Of a stretch of DNA of 64,000 nucleotides, positions 48,486-57,685 are shown one piece after another. The notes below the pieces were generated by a model. The model saw nothing but the letters and a program-made list of their open reading frames with translations, did no database searches and was not told where the DNA came from. This stretch comes from Verrucomicrobiia bacterium (GTDB taxonomy: Bacteria; Patescibacteriota; Saccharimonadia; Saccharimonadales; Saccharimonadaceae): the NCBI GenBank assembly GCA_035629335.1, contig DASPIB010000001.1, positions 800,473-864,472 on the forward strand, given 5' to 3'. The position numbers were made by a program, and so were the translations under genes. How positions within the stretch are numbered: position 1 is the first letter of the stretch; each line of letters begins with the position of its first letter.

Positions 48486-49652
48486 ATGACAATTTGTATT
48501 TTAGGACGGCAGCCCGGGCTCGCCTTGGCGGAACTTGAAAGTGTATTCGGCAGCGCCAAAATAACACCGGTAGCGCCAAACGTCGCGGTGCTCGATATAC
48601 CCGTTGCCGAGGTGCTTCAGCGGCCCTTAGGTGGCGTGATGAAGATTGGTGAGATAATTGATAGCGTCCCCACTACTTCATGGGAAACAGCTGGTAAACG
48701 AGCCGTGCGCCACTTCCAAGCCCTACGGCTGGAAGGCAAGTTGACTTTGGGCATTAGTGCCTATAACTTTACAATTTCGCCGCGCGATGTGCAGAAAACC
48801 GGCCTGATTATTAAACAGCGCCTTAAGAAGACCGGCAGTTCAGTGCGACTCATCCCTAATACTGAGAGCGCCCTCAACACTGCACAAGTGCTCCATAACA
48901 AGCTCGGAACAGCCGCCAATAAGCATGAGTTGATCGTGAGTGCCACCAGCGCTGGCCAAACGCTCTTGGCCCTCACCAAGCACGTGCAAGATATCGAGGC
49001 TTACACTTTTCGTGACCGCAGCCGCCCAAAGCGCGACGCTTATGTTGGTATGCTGCCACCAAAACTCGCTCAGACCATGATTAACCTCGTAGGCGCCCAG
49101 AAAAAGGCGCCCTCTCGCCTTCTCGACCCCTTCTGTGGTACCGGTGTTGTACTGCAAGAAGCCGCTTTACTTGGCTATGAAGTTTACGGCACTGATATCA
49201 GTGATAAAATGGTTCGCTATACCCAGGAAAATCTCGACTGGCTCCAGCGAACACATCGTATTTCTTTTCATTACACCGCTGAACAGGCCGATGCTACCAC
49301 TGCCACCTGGAAGCCACCAGTTGACGCCGTGGTCTGTGAAACGTATCTCGGAAAGCCCCTTAGTAGCGAGCCGTCAGCCGAAACATTGGCAGCAATTAAA
49401 CACGAGTGCCACACTATTACAAAAAAGTTTTTAGAAAATCTTACCCCACAAATCGCCGCGGGCACTCGCCTCTGTATCGCCGTACCTGCTTGGCACACCA
49501 AAAAAGGCATCGAGCATATTTCGACACTTGACGACCTCAAGAATATTGGCTATAATCGAATAGATTTTATACACGCATCCCGCGAGGAAATGATCTACCA
49601 CCGTGAGGGACAGATTGTTGGGCGTGAATTATTAGTACTGATTAAGGAGTAA
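48486..49652 (+). CDS. TRM11/Trm-G10-like RNA methyltransferase
   Basis: 388 residues. N-terminal half resembles THUMP-containing RNA-binding regions; C-terminal half is a Rossmann methyltransferase with LLDPFCGTGVVLQEAALLGY and YGTDISDKM. In place of the expected DPPY/NPPY catalytic motif IV there is VVCETYLGKPL, so chemistry may differ from N2-guanosine methylation. TATAAT (48470-48475) ends 10 nt before the ATG. rpmA follows after 10 nt. Confidence 0.75.
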   Translation: MTICILGRQPGLALAELESVFGSAKITPVAPNVAVLDIPVAEVLQRPLGGVMKIGEIIDSVPTTSWETAGKRAVRHFQALRLEGKLTLGISAYNFTISPRDVQKTGLIIKQRLKKTGSSVRLIPNTESALNTAQVLHNKLGTAANKHELIVSATSAGQTLLALTKHVQDIEAYTFRDRSRPKRDAYVGMLPPKLAQTMINLVGAQKKAPSRLLDPFCGTGVVLQEAALLGYEVYGTDISDKMVRYTQENLDWLQRTHRISFHYTAEQADATTATWKPPVDAVVCETYLGKPLSSEPSAETLAAIKHECHTITKKFLENLTPQIAAGTRLCIAVPAWHTKKGIEHISTLDDLKNIGYNRIDFIHASREEMIYHREGQIVGRELLVLIKE

Positions 49653-49662
49653 TTAAAGTAAT

Positions 49663-49935
49663 ATGTCACACGTGAAAGCCGGCGGTAGCGCCAAAAACGT
49701 CCGCAACTCACCCGGCCAACGATTAGGCGTTAAGCGTTTCGGCGGCCAAGTCGTTAATAACGGCGAAGTATTAGTTCGCCAAGTCGGCGCCACCAAGGTT
49801 GCCGGCCCTGGAACTTACATGAGCCGTAACTTCACTATCCATGCTGCTAAAGATGGCGTGGTGAGCTTCCAAAAAGTAAAAGTTCGCCGATTCACCGGCA
49901 AAACTGCTACTCGTACTCAAGTTATTGTAAAATAA
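49663..49935 (+). CDS. rpmA: 50S ribosomal protein L27
   Basis: 90 residues, typical: MSHVKAGGSAKNVRN, GQRLGVKRFGGQVV and VRQVGATKVAGPGTYM. L27's N-terminus reaches the peptidyl-transferase centre. rplU (L21), usually its neighbour, is not adjacent here. Confidence 0.95.
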   Translation: MSHVKAGGSAKNVRNSPGQRLGVKRFGGQVVNNGEVLVRQVGATKVAGPGTYMSRNFTIHAAKDGVVSFQKVKVRRFTGKTATRTQVIVK

Positions 49936-49955
49936 ACAAACATTCTTACAATTAG

Positions 49956-49993
49956 AAAGGCGCCTCCGTTTAAAGAAGGCGCTTTTCTTTTTT
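49956..49993 (+). terminator. Intrinsic terminator of rpmA
   Basis: AAAGGCGCCT (49956-49965) pairs with AGGCGCTTTT (49977-49986) with one wobble, followed by CTTTTTT. Confidence 0.9.
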
Positions 49994-50002
49994 GTACCAA
50001 TA

Positions 50003-50584
50003 TTATTCTTCAAATTTTTTGCGTTCAGGATTCCGGTAAGCGCTTTCCATCGAGGGAAGTGCAAAAACGCCATTGATAATTCTGTTATCAAGCACTTTGC
50101 CAACCACTGCTCGTCCGAAGCGTTTAGCACGCTGGCGGAATAATGGCTGGTCTTTCTCAATCACTCCCGCTTTGGCCGCTTCGGCTGACGCTGGGCGCGT
50201 TCGGTGGCGTGGTAAAGCAATGTCTTCACCACGTGCAGGCTTGGTAAGCTCCAGAGGGCTATCGATAGCAGTCGAGCTGCCACTTACAGCGCGGTGGACG
50301 CCCTGGAGCGCGCGCATCGCCACCCGGCCAAGCTTCGAGCGAAGACTTAATTCGGAGAATTTGACCTCTTCGATAGCGCCGGTAGACGCTTCAGCAGGTG
50401 GGATATTCTCTTTCGTTTCTGGCAACTCAGCTTCTGGCGCTTTTAGTGTTTGAACAATTCCTTCAAATTGTCGGTCAACCTCAGTATCACTGAAACGATC
50501 ATTAAGAGTAACTTCAGCACTCCCAATCACACCATCGTTATCGACGAGTGGGCTATGTTCGGGTACTGAGGAGAGTGTATTCAT
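50003..50584 (-). CDS. Hypothetical, mostly disordered protein (193 aa)
   Basis: The start at 50584 is chosen because the -10 of a good promoter lies just upstream and covers an earlier GTG at 50620. Acidic, Glu/Pro-rich N-terminal 85 residues, then a basic helical part (LRSKLGRVAMRALQGVHRAV) and a second basic stretch (FRQRAKRFGRAVVGKVL). No signal peptide or membrane helix. No family recognised. Confidence 0.6.
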   Translation of the reverse strand: MNTLSSVPEHSPLVDNDGVIGSAEVTLNDRFSDTEVDRQFEGIVQTLKAPEAELPETKENIPPAEASTGAIEEVKFSELSLRSKLGRVAMRALQGVHRAVSGSSTAIDSPLELTKPARGEDIALPRHRTRPASAEAAKAGVIEKDQPLFRQRAKRFGRAVVGKVLDNRIINGVFALPSMESAYRNPERKKFEE

Positions 50585-50610
50585 GCTGGTTCTTCTATTA
50601 CTTACTTTAG

Positions 50611-50639
50611 ATTCTATCACAAAACATAATAAAAGTCAA
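50611..50639 (-). promoter_or_regulatory. Sigma-70 promoter
   Basis: Minus strand TTGACT (50639-50634), 17 bp, TAGAAT (50616-50611), giving a leader of about 20 nt before ATG 50584. Confidence 0.7.
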
Positions 50640-50688
50640 TTAGCCATAAGCAGCTTCAGCAAAGCTCAGAGTAATTAACATACAGCTG

Positions 50689-50786
50689 CCTGTTATAACA
50701 GGGAGGTTCTGCTCTTAATAGTTGCGCATGCTTATGAGAAGCTCTTATAAGTGCACGACCACCCTACCCTTACCAATTAATTGGTA
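50689..50786. promoter_or_regulatory. Two perfect palindromes between genes
   Basis: CCTGTTATAACAGG (50689-50702, 14 bp) and TACCAATTAATTGGTA (50771-50786, 16 bp) are exact palindromes without spacer. They lie downstream of the response regulator gene and 50 bp or more upstream of the promoter at 50611-50639. Such symmetry suits a dimeric DNA-binding protein; a hairpin role is less likely as there would be no loop. Confidence 0.45.
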
Positions 50787-50803
50787 TCTTTCACTGAGGT
50801 AGC

Positions 50804-51184
50804 TTAGTTTAGCCCGAGATGATGCTTTATACGTGCTACTACATCGCCAATCACAACCTGCGATTTCACGAGGTAATCATCAACCCCAAGCGCTTCGGCG
50901 CGTTCTTTATCTTTTGGTTGACTTAAGGCGGTAAGCATAATGATCTTGATGTTAGCGGTTTCTGGGGTATTACGAAGAATGTCCAAAACATCAAAACCGC
51001 CGATTTTAGGCATCATGGCGTCGAGCACCACAAGATCCGGGTGAAAGGCAACAGCCGTCGACAGGGCATCTTCGCCGTTATGCACCACACTGACGGCAAA
51101 GCCTTCGAGCTCAAGCCGCGATTTATAGACGCTGGCAAGTGCGGTATCGTCTTCAACAAGGAGAATTTTCTTTTTGGATTCCAT
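50804..51184 (-). CDS. Single-domain response regulator
   Basis: 126 residues, a receiver domain alone: EDD 11-13, Asp55, Lys near 107. It is close in sequence to the receiver of the tailed regulator at 4857 (shared ILLVEDD, FDVLDILR, ALS and YLVKSQV blocks), so the two are probably paralogues. A TACGAT ends 9 nt before the ATG. No kinase adjacent. Confidence 0.85.
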   Translation of the reverse strand: MESKKKILLVEDDTALASVYKSRLELEGFAVSVVHNGEDALSTAVAFHPDLVVLDAMMPKIGGFDVLDILRNTPETANIKIIMLTALSQPKDKERAEALGVDDYLVKSQVVIGDVVARIKHHLGLN

Positions 51185-51229
51185 ACTGCTTTAATCGTAC
51201 TAGAAATCGACTTTCTGTACAACTGCTCC

Positions 51230-52432
51230 TTATCGTTTTAGCTCTCGGATGGCCCAGTCACGCTGCGGGTCACGGCCCTTATTGATGTCTTCTTCGCTCA
51301 GCTTGACCTCAAAATCTGGCGCTATACCTTCTTTATCGATATTTTTACCGAGAGGCGTGAACCATTTAGCGACCGTTACTTTTAACTGGCCGCCGTGGGG
51401 CATAGCGATAATCTTCTGTACACTGCCCTTGCCAAAGCTTACCGTACCTGCCAGCTTTGCGGCGCGGTGATCTTTCAAAGCGCCGGCCAAAATCTCACTG
51501 GCACTGGCACTGCCACCGTCAATCAAAACTACCGTCGGTATACCCTTAAGTATAGGGTTAGCGCCTGAAGTAATGGTTTGTTCGGGCACATTTTTACCTT
51601 TTTCAATCACTACTGGCTGGCTATCAAGCCACAAACTGGCAATACCCTGAGCGGTATCTACGTAGCCGCCACCGTTACCACGGACGTCAACCACCACTCC
51701 CTTAACGCCGCGGTCTTTAAATTCTTGGGCAATTGATCGCGCCAGAATTACCGTGTCTTGGTCGCCAAAGCGCGAAATACGCATAATACCAATACCGTCT
51801 TTAATTTCAGATTTGACACTTGGATCGGTGATAACGTCGCGGGTAATGGTGAAATCTTTTACTTCTTGTTCGCCTTCGCGTAAAATGGTAATTTTTACCG
51901 TTGTCCCCTTTTCCCCCCTGATTTTGCCGACTGCTTTATCTACCGAAAAGCCGGTTGCCGGTTCGTCATTAATGCGCACAATCACGTCGTTAGCTCGTAA
52001 GCCAGCGCGCCGGGCAGGACTGTTATCGAGAGTGGAAATGATAGTAAGCTTGTCGTCTCGGCGACCAAGCTCAGCACCAACGCCGCTAAAAGTACCTTCG
52101 AGTTCTTGGGTGAACTCGGCTGCTTCATCGGCGGTTAAAAAGGTGGTGTATGGGTCGCCAGCTGCTTCGGCCAGGCCACGATTAGCGCCATCCAACAGCT
52201 TTTGCACATCGAGCTTGCCATCGTAGTTACGCTGCAGCTGATTGTAGGTTTCTTGAATCGAAGAAAGATCGAGCGATTGTTGTTTCAAAAATGGGAATAT
52301 TGAGGCAAGCTGGTGGCTGCGAGTCCCAGCAATAAACCCTATAATTAAGGTTAGGGCTACGATTACCGCAAGAAGCCCATAAGAAATACCGCGCTTTTGA
52401 CTAGAGTGTTTTTCAGAAGAAGTGTTTGTCAT
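51230..52432 (-). CDS. ctpA: C-terminal processing peptidase, S41 family
   Basis: 400 residues: membrane helix or signal anchor (17-36), PDZ domain (about 105-190), S41 protease with the Ser in GGSASASEI (308-314) and Lys335 in SFGKGSVQ. CtpA-type enzymes trim C-termini of envelope proteins and often regulate wall hydrolases; here the next gene upstream encodes such a hydrolase. AAGGT precedes the ATG and the gap is 13 nt. Confidence 0.92.
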   Translation of the reverse strand: MTNTSSEKHSSQKRGISYGLLAVIVALTLIIGFIAGTRSHQLASIFPFLKQQSLDLSSIQETYNQLQRNYDGKLDVQKLLDGANRGLAEAAGDPYTTFLTADEAAEFTQELEGTFSGVGAELGRRDDKLTIISTLDNSPARRAGLRANDVIVRINDEPATGFSVDKAVGKIRGEKGTTVKITILREGEQEVKDFTITRDVITDPSVKSEIKDGIGIMRISRFGDQDTVILARSIAQEFKDRGVKGVVVDVRGNGGGYVDTAQGIASLWLDSQPVVIEKGKNVPEQTITSGANPILKGIPTVVLIDGGSASASEILAGALKDHRAAKLAGTVSFGKGSVQKIIAMPHGGQLKVTVAKWFTPLGKNIDKEGIAPDFEVKLSEEDINKGRDPQRDWAIRELKR

Positions 52433-52445
52433 TAAAGTACCTTAG

Positions 52446-53645
52446 TTATTGACGGGCGAATTCAAGAAAGACTAAGCCAGCAGGGCTAATTTTTCTTTTT
52501 GAAAAGGTGTCCGGGCTTTGATAATTGTATTCTGCAATCGTGATCGTACCATCACCATTTACGGCTTCCACATACATAACGTGGCCGTATGGCGGGGCAA
52601 TGTTTTGATCGACCGCCGCAAACCCAGCGCGCGGGTAGTTTCGTACCTTGGCTGCGTTTACCTCGCCGTACAATGAAGCCCAGTAAGATGTAGCTGTGTC
52701 AGGCCATTGGGTGGCATCCCCACGACCGTCGAAGGTATATACTTTATAGCCTTCGCTAGCAAGGCGCCAAGCGACGTAGCTGGTACACTGGCCACGATAA
52801 AGACGGAACTCGTCAACACAATCGCCAGGGCAATTACCTATGGTTAGCCCCTGGCCGGCATATTTGTACCCACCGCCGCCGCCAACAGTAATGTATCCGC
52901 CGCGCCACCGAGCAGCGGCTTGAGCATAGAGGGCGTTCAGCTCTTGAGCCATTTGATTGATTTCGCGGCGACGTTCGCCCGCCATGCGGCTGTAATTCGC
53001 TTCTTGACCACGGGTTTCACGAAGCAATCGCTGGCGTTCGGCTTCTTTAGCCGCGATTTGATCTCTTTGACCCTTTTGTTCAGCTAAGATTTTCTCAACC
53101 GCTACTTTTTGTTCGTTCAGCTTACGGCGTAATTCTTTGATTTCATTGATTGACACTTGCAGCTGTTCGCGAATCGCCGTGCGGTATTCCTGTTTATCGA
53201 TGTAGTCACCGATGCTTTTACTACTAGCCAGCATTTCTAGCGGACTTAACCCATCATCAAGATACAAGCTAGCCACGGTTTCACCCAGCACTGCCTGATT
53301 GCGCTTAATATTTGCTTCTGTTTCGGCAATTTCAGTAATTAAACCGCTGCGTTTTGCCTCATTGGCGTCTACTTTTGCCTGTATGGCTGCTTTTTCGGCG
53401 GCTAATTTAGCCAGGGCATTCTGTAGTGTATTGGCCTGCCCCTGTAAACGTTCGATTTGGGCTTCAAATTGCTTTACTTCCCGCTCGGCTGCCTCAATTT
53501 GATCGCGAATACGATCGGCAGCATTGGCCGAAACAGGCAAAGCACCAAAAGAAGCCGGCAGCGACACTGCCATTAGCAGGGCCAGCGCGTAGTATCGGGC
53601 ACGAGAGACGAACTTTTTAAATGGTGTGGTGGTAGACATTTTCAT
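52446..53645 (-). CDS. Secreted coiled-coil CHAP-domain peptidoglycan hydrolase (PcsB-like)
   Basis: 399 residues: signal peptide (about 1-41, ending ANA), a long coiled coil (about 42-235), a Gly-rich linker, and a CHAP amidase with Cys in RGQCTSYVAWR and His in YGHVMYVEAV. The layout equals PcsB/CwlO proteins that FtsEX activates at the septum, and ftsX and ftsE lie directly upstream. Start at 53645, after the promoter at 53659-53687. Confidence 0.9.
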   Translation of the reverse strand: MKMSTTTPFKKFVSRARYYALALLMAVSLPASFGALPVSANAADRIRDQIEAAEREVKQFEAQIERLQGQANTLQNALAKLAAEKAAIQAKVDANEAKRSGLITEIAETEANIKRNQAVLGETVASLYLDDGLSPLEMLASSKSIGDYIDKQEYRTAIREQLQVSINEIKELRRKLNEQKVAVEKILAEQKGQRDQIAAKEAERQRLLRETRGQEANYSRMAGERRREINQMAQELNALYAQAAARWRGGYITVGGGGGYKYAGQGLTIGNCPGDCVDEFRLYRGQCTSYVAWRLASEGYKVYTFDGRGDATQWPDTATSYWASLYGEVNAAKVRNYPRAGFAAVDQNIAPPYGHVMYVEAVNGDGTITIAEYNYQSPDTFSKRKISPAGLVFLEFARQ

Positions 53646-53658
53646 AGAATCTCTTTTA

Positions 53659-53687
53659 ATGCTAACGCATATATTTAGCCAGGTCAA
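53659..53687 (-). promoter_or_regulatory. Promoter between ftsX and the CHAP hydrolase
   Basis: Minus strand TTGACC (53687-53682), 17 bp, TAGCAT (53664-53659). It allows the hydrolase to be expressed separately from ftsEX. Confidence 0.6.
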
Positions 53688-53712
53688 CCTGCTTATGGTA
53701 GTTTTTTAGGAG

Positions 53713-54696
53713 CTAAACTTTTAGGTAGCGGTGCACCGCAAACAGCGAGGATATTATGCCTATTATAGCGCCAACTACGATCATACCAGCCAAAATAACT
53801 GGGCTCATGATAGTGACAAATTCAAGGGTAGGCTGAATGATAATGCCGTAATTTGATAATGGTCCTTGTAGCGCACGAAGCGCCAGCCAACCAATAAAGG
53901 TAGCGATTACCGCCGCGAAAAAGCCATACATCATCGCTTCGACCAGAAAAGGCCCGCGGATAAAATTGCGATCCGCCCCAATCAGCTTCATCATCTGTAT
54001 TTCTTCTTTGCGGTTGAAAATTGCCATGCGGATAGTGTTAAAAATAATTAAAATAGAAATAATCATAAATATGACACTAGCAATAACCCCGGCGCGCTGC
54101 GCAAATTCTATCCCCTGGCCTATATTTTCGATGGCTTCTTTGCGCTCGCCGGCAAAAGACGGCTTGCGGGTTGGCTCTAAAAAGTTCTTGAAATCAGTGT
54201 CGTTGGTGACGATTTCTTCAATCGCCTTCATATTGTTTAAGTCTTTTACGCTAACCCGTAAACTCGCCGGAAATGGGTTGTTTGGCAGTTCGGCGATCAC
54301 TTGTAGTTGCTCTGGGTCGGTGCTATTTTGCTCGGCATAAATTTGTTTGGCTTCTTCGGCGCTTACGTAGCGTACGCCGTTAACATTCGGTGAGGCTTTT
54401 AATTTGTTGGTTAAAATCGCCACGTCGCCAGGGGTAATGGTATTTTTAAGGTAAATTGACACATCGACTTTATTACGAAGGTCATCCACCGTGCTAATAA
54501 GTACGTTACGGGCAACGAAGGTTGAAAATACAATCAGCAGCGTAATCGTCATGACGGCGGTTGCGGCAACGGTTAGCCAAGCGTTCCTCGAGAAGTTATT
54601 AACCCCATAGCGGCACATGCGCACAAACGTTAGCCAACGGCGACGCAGCTGTTTGTTTTGCCGAAGTGTGGCCCGGGCATCGTGTGAACGGTTCAT
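53713..54696 (-). CDS. ftsX: Cell division ABC transporter permease FtsX
   Basis: 327 residues: basic cytoplasmic N-terminus, four membrane helices, a large extracytoplasmic loop after the first helix, and the FtsX-type IRMAIFNRKEEIQMMKLIGA block. Transmits FtsE ATP cycles to a wall hydrolase. Overlaps ftsE by 4 nt. Confidence 0.95.
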   Translation of the reverse strand: MNRSHDARATLRQNKQLRRRWLTFVRMCRYGVNNFSRNAWLTVAATAVMTITLLIVFSTFVARNVLISTVDDLRNKVDVSIYLKNTITPGDVAILTNKLKASPNVNGVRYVSAEEAKQIYAEQNSTDPEQLQVIAELPNNPFPASLRVSVKDLNNMKAIEEIVTNDTDFKNFLEPTRKPSFAGERKEAIENIGQGIEFAQRAGVIASVIFMIISILIIFNTIRMAIFNRKEEIQMMKLIGADRNFIRGPFLVEAMMYGFFAAVIATFIGWLALRALQGPLSNYGIIIQPTLEFVTIMSPVILAGMIVVGAIIGIISSLFAVHRYLKV

Positions 54697-55376
54697 TGTC
54701 GGTAGCTCCCCTGCACTTGATCAGAGGTGACTTTACCATGATCAATAGTAATCACTCGGCGTTTTAATTTATTTACAATTTCAACGTTGTGCGTAGTAAG
54801 CAGTACGGTCGTGCCATAACGGTTAATTTTCTCGAGCAGCCGCACAATATCCCAACTGTGACGTGGGTCAAGGTTACCGGTGGGCTCGTCGGCAATCAGG
54901 ATTTTAGGCTGCCGTACCACTGCCCGGGCAATTGCCACCCGCTGCCGTTCACCGCCCGAAAGTTCGTGAGGAAACTTTTTCTCCTTGCCGGTCAGCCCCA
55001 CAAGGTCAATAACTTTTGGGACGGTATTCTTGATCTCGCGATTGGTCATACCCGCGATTTCAAGCGCAAAGGCCACATTTTCAAACACAGTGCGCTGGGG
55101 TAAAAGCTTAAAATCTTGAAACACCACCCCAATTTTGCGCCGCAACAGCGGGATTTGGCGATCTTTGAGGGTGTCGTAATCGATGCCGCCAACGACAATT
55201 TTACCGCTGGTGGGCTTTTCTTCGCGGGTCAATAATTTCAATAAAGTTGACTTCCCTGCCCCGCTGGTACCAACTAAAATGACGAATTCTTTGGGTTCTA
55301 TATGAAGACTCACCCGGTTTATGGCCGGTTTGGTATCCTTCCCGTAGATTTTTGTAACCCGATCTAACAGAATCAT
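54693..55376 (-). CDS. ftsE: Cell division ATP-binding protein FtsE
   Basis: 227 residues. Walker A GTSGAGKSTLL, signature LSGGERQRVAIA, Walker B ILIADEPTGNLD, and the FtsE-typical GVVFQDFKLLPQRTVFEN. TACAAT ends 8 nt before the ATG, so a leaderless ftsEX message is likely. Confidence 0.95.
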   Translation of the reverse strand: MILLDRVTKIYGKDTKPAINRVSLHIEPKEFVILVGTSGAGKSTLLKLLTREEKPTSGKIVVGGIDYDTLKDRQIPLLRRKIGVVFQDFKLLPQRTVFENVAFALEIAGMTNREIKNTVPKVIDLVGLTGKEKKFPHELSGGERQRVAIARAVVRQPKILIADEPTGNLDPRHSWDIVRLLEKINRYGTTVLLTTHNVEIVNKLKRRVITIDHGKVTSDQVQGSYRQ

Positions 55377-55444
55377 GTAGTTTCATTGTAGCACAAGCAT
55401 AATAGCGCTGCTGGTTTGATGTGGAAATTACGCCCATAAATTAA

Positions 55445-55469
55445 CCCGCCAGCGCACTGCACTGGCGGG
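55445..55469 (-). terminator. Intrinsic terminator
   Basis: CCCGCCAG (55445-55452) with CTGGCGGG (55462-55469), then TTAATTTATGG on the minus strand; ends the gene at 55475. Confidence 0.75.
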
Positions 55470-55474
55470 GGTAG

Positions 55475-55963
55475 TTAGATCACCGGACACTTCCCCTGCT
55501 GGTTGTACTGCTCCAGAAGCTGACCCTCGAGCGGTGTGGTACGCTCACCATACGGACAGCCGAGAATCCACGTGCCGTTCTGTTTGATAGCGGTAATTTC
55601 ATGCCAACCGCTACCATTGTTAGCGTTTGCGCCTCGAACTTTCACCTCAGCGCGATCCGCAGCATCGTTCACGCTCACCGACAAGTAGTCGACGCCTCGA
55701 GCATTGAGCATTTGCTGCACTTCACCCTCGGCACGCTCCTTGAGCGAATGCGTAGCTGCTGCCTGCTCCATGTGCGCGACAGTCGACGGCCAATTGACGA
55801 CACAGATCGCCGCGAAGAGAAAGCCCGCAAGTAACACCCCCGCAATGCCAGCAAGACGTCTTCCCGATGTCTTTGCCTTATCGCGAACAATCGTAATGCC
55901 GAAGATCATTATGAAAATCAGCGCGACGGCTATACCACTGTAGATGATGATTGCGCCTGTCAC
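55475..55963 (-). CDS. Hypothetical membrane protein (162 aa)
   Basis: GTG start at 55963 with GGAGG 5 nt upstream. Two hydrophobic helices (about 3-24 and 37-57) and an extracytoplasmic domain of about 100 residues with two Cys (GCPYG and GKCPVI at the end) that could pair. No family recognised. Confidence 0.65.
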   Translation of the reverse strand: MTGAIIIYSGIAVALIFIMIFGITIVRDKAKTSGRRLAGIAGVLLAGFLFAAICVVNWPSTVAHMEQAAATHSLKERAEGEVQQMLNARGVDYLSVSVNDAADRAEVKVRGANANNGSGWHEITAIKQNGTWILGCPYGERTTPLEGQLLEQYNQQGKCPVI

Positions 55964-56088
55964 CTTGGCCTCCGTGATCTCAGATACTATTTAATCATAA
56001 CATCTAATTCTGGTATTGCAATAACAGATTACGCTAGTCCTTGCCCCCTTAAGCTAGGACAGCTTATCTTAATATAGTCCTGTTTTGT

Positions 56089-56118
56089 CGTCTGCACTAC
56101 GCCATTGCAGTGCAGACG
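56089..56118. terminator. Hairpin near a gene end
   Basis: CGTCTGCACT (56089-56098) pairs with AGTGCAGACG (56109-56118), just after the stop at 56124 on the minus strand. No T run on the minus strand, so its terminator role is uncertain. Confidence 0.5.
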
Positions 56119-56123
56119 TTATT

Positions 56124-56540
56124 CTAACCCCTAGGGTTACCTGCTGCATCGAGCGTCTCTTTTGGCTTGAGATGCTGGAGCCAGCGTTGGGTTACAGGCT
56201 CATCGTATACCTTCTTTGCGGCCATAACTGCGACGATATAACCGATGCTTTTAAAATACTCCGCCATCCAGGCAATGGTCTTTTCTGCCGGGTTATCCTC
56301 TCCCAGCAGCTCACTCACCGGAACCGCTAGTTTAGAATTGGGTGCTAACTTATAAGTATCGCTATCGGCAGGAAGACTCGAGAATGGAATTCGTTCGCCA
56401 ACAGTAAGATTCACCAGCTGCCATTCGTCTTCTGTCAGGGGAAATACGAGAACGCTAGAACCAGTTTGTTGCACACGAGTCCTCACACGCTCCCGTGCGC
56501 CAACTGACACGTCACCAACTACCAAGATCAGCTTCTTCAT
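56124..56540 (-). CDS. Hypothetical protein (138 aa)
   Basis: ATG with AAGGAG 6 nt upstream. N-terminal KKLILVVGDVSVGARERVRT looks like a Rossmann-type first strand and loop, but no nucleotide motif is complete. Later part predicted alpha/beta. No family recognised. Confidence 0.6.
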   Translation of the reverse strand: MKKLILVVGDVSVGARERVRTRVQQTGSSVLVFPLTEDEWQLVNLTVGERIPFSSLPADSDTYKLAPNSKLAVPVSELLGEDNPAEKTIAWMAEYFKSIGYIVAVMAAKKVYDEPVTQRWLQHLKPKETLDAAGNPRG

Positions 56541-56660
56541 GCTTCACTCCTTCGAAAGACGCCGTATCCATTATACAGTTTTTTAGGCAATATCACCGTT
56601 GGTACCAGGCTTGGCTCACTTCTTCCGCAAGTCGCCATTTGCACTCAGTAAGCATGTGGA

Positions 56661-56873
56661 TCACCTGATCAGCTTCGCAATAGTCGCTGGGTGTCCAGTT
56701 TGAGCCTTTAGCCCAACCAGCATTCGGCGGGTTAGCGGCCGTCGCGTTTCGGCTTCAATCAGCAACTTCCAAGTAATCATAAAGCGCACGAAGTGCTCCG
56801 GCTGGCCATAACAAGCCCGCTCCCAGACTTCCTTACTAATCGGTGCCACGCTGCCCCAATCATTGAAGGACAC
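56661..56873 (-). CDS. Hypothetical small protein (70 aa)
   Basis: GTG start only 5 nt after TGC TATAAA (56884-56879), so a leaderless message is predicted. Soluble, basic and helical (WKLLIEAETRRPLTRRMLVG). No family recognised. Confidence 0.5.
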   Translation of the reverse strand: MSFNDWGSVAPISKEVWERACYGQPEHFVRFMITWKLLIEAETRRPLTRRMLVGLKAQTGHPATIAKLIR

Positions 56874-56911
56874 TCAGATTTATAGCAGCCCTAGGCTTAT
56901 AAAGCAATTAA

Positions 56912-57685
56912 CTAATTCTTAGATATATTATTGTTTTCGTTTTTGAACTGTTCAATTGTTCTTTCAAGCAAGAAAAGACTGACATCGTCTTTGGTGCGGC
57001 CCTCGCTATGAAATGGTGTTTTTATTACACCAATAAGCAGTAGTACGTATACCAGAATAAAAGTGATAGCACCGGTGATTAACAAGCCACCAAAAAATGG
57101 CTCAATTTCGGTAAAAAGCAGTAGCGCAATCGCCAGAATCACAATCGACCAAGCAAGAATATTTGCTGACGGTAAAAAAGTAATCCGCTGAATATAATTC
57201 ACTCGCGACAAGTTGCGCTGCAATGAGCCATGCTGTTGCTTTAGCTTAACGATAAAGTTTGCCGGCACCCCAACCTTTTCCATTACCGCGTGCAGTTGGC
57301 CAAGTGCGCGCAGTTCGTTACGCGCTTCATGGCTGCGGCTATCGCGCAGGTCATTGGTAAGTGAAATTGCTACTTTTTCTAGCTGCAGGCGGTAGGTTTG
57401 AAAATCAAAATCAGGGTAATTTTTGCTAATTGATAGGGCATCTTCGTACATATTTTCCAGTGTCGACGCGGCTTCAGCAGGTATTCTTTCGGCTTCTTTA
57501 TAATCGGCAATGGTGGCTGAAAGCAAGAAACCGATGACAAAAATAACGCCCGAAATCGCACTACTATGCAGCGAGCCAAGAACAATTGGCTCGAGTTGAA
57601 AGGTGTGTAACGCAAATTTTACCCCAAGCAGCACGGCAGTGACAATAAGCGTGATGATTGCAATTCGATAATTTGAGATGCTCAT
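56912..57685 (-). CDS. Four-helix membrane protein, bestrophin-like/DUF4239 type
   Basis: 257 residues. Membrane helices at about 6-24, 38-58, 176-195 and 200-222, with a helical cytoplasmic section between the pairs (NMYEDALSISKNYPDF, LRDSRSHEARNELRALG). The arrangement resembles DUF4239 bestrophin-like proteins; the functional claim is weak. TATACT ends 7 nt before the ATG. Confidence 0.6.
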   Translation of the reverse strand: MSISNYRIAIITLIVTAVLLGVKFALHTFQLEPIVLGSLHSSAISGVIFVIGFLLSATIADYKEAERIPAEAASTLENMYEDALSISKNYPDFDFQTYRLQLEKVAISLTNDLRDSRSHEARNELRALGQLHAVMEKVGVPANFIVKLKQQHGSLQRNLSRVNYIQRITFLPSANILAWSIVILAIALLLFTEIEPFFGGLLITGAITFILVYVLLLIGVIKTPFHSEGRTKDDVSLFLLERTIEQFKNENNNISKN

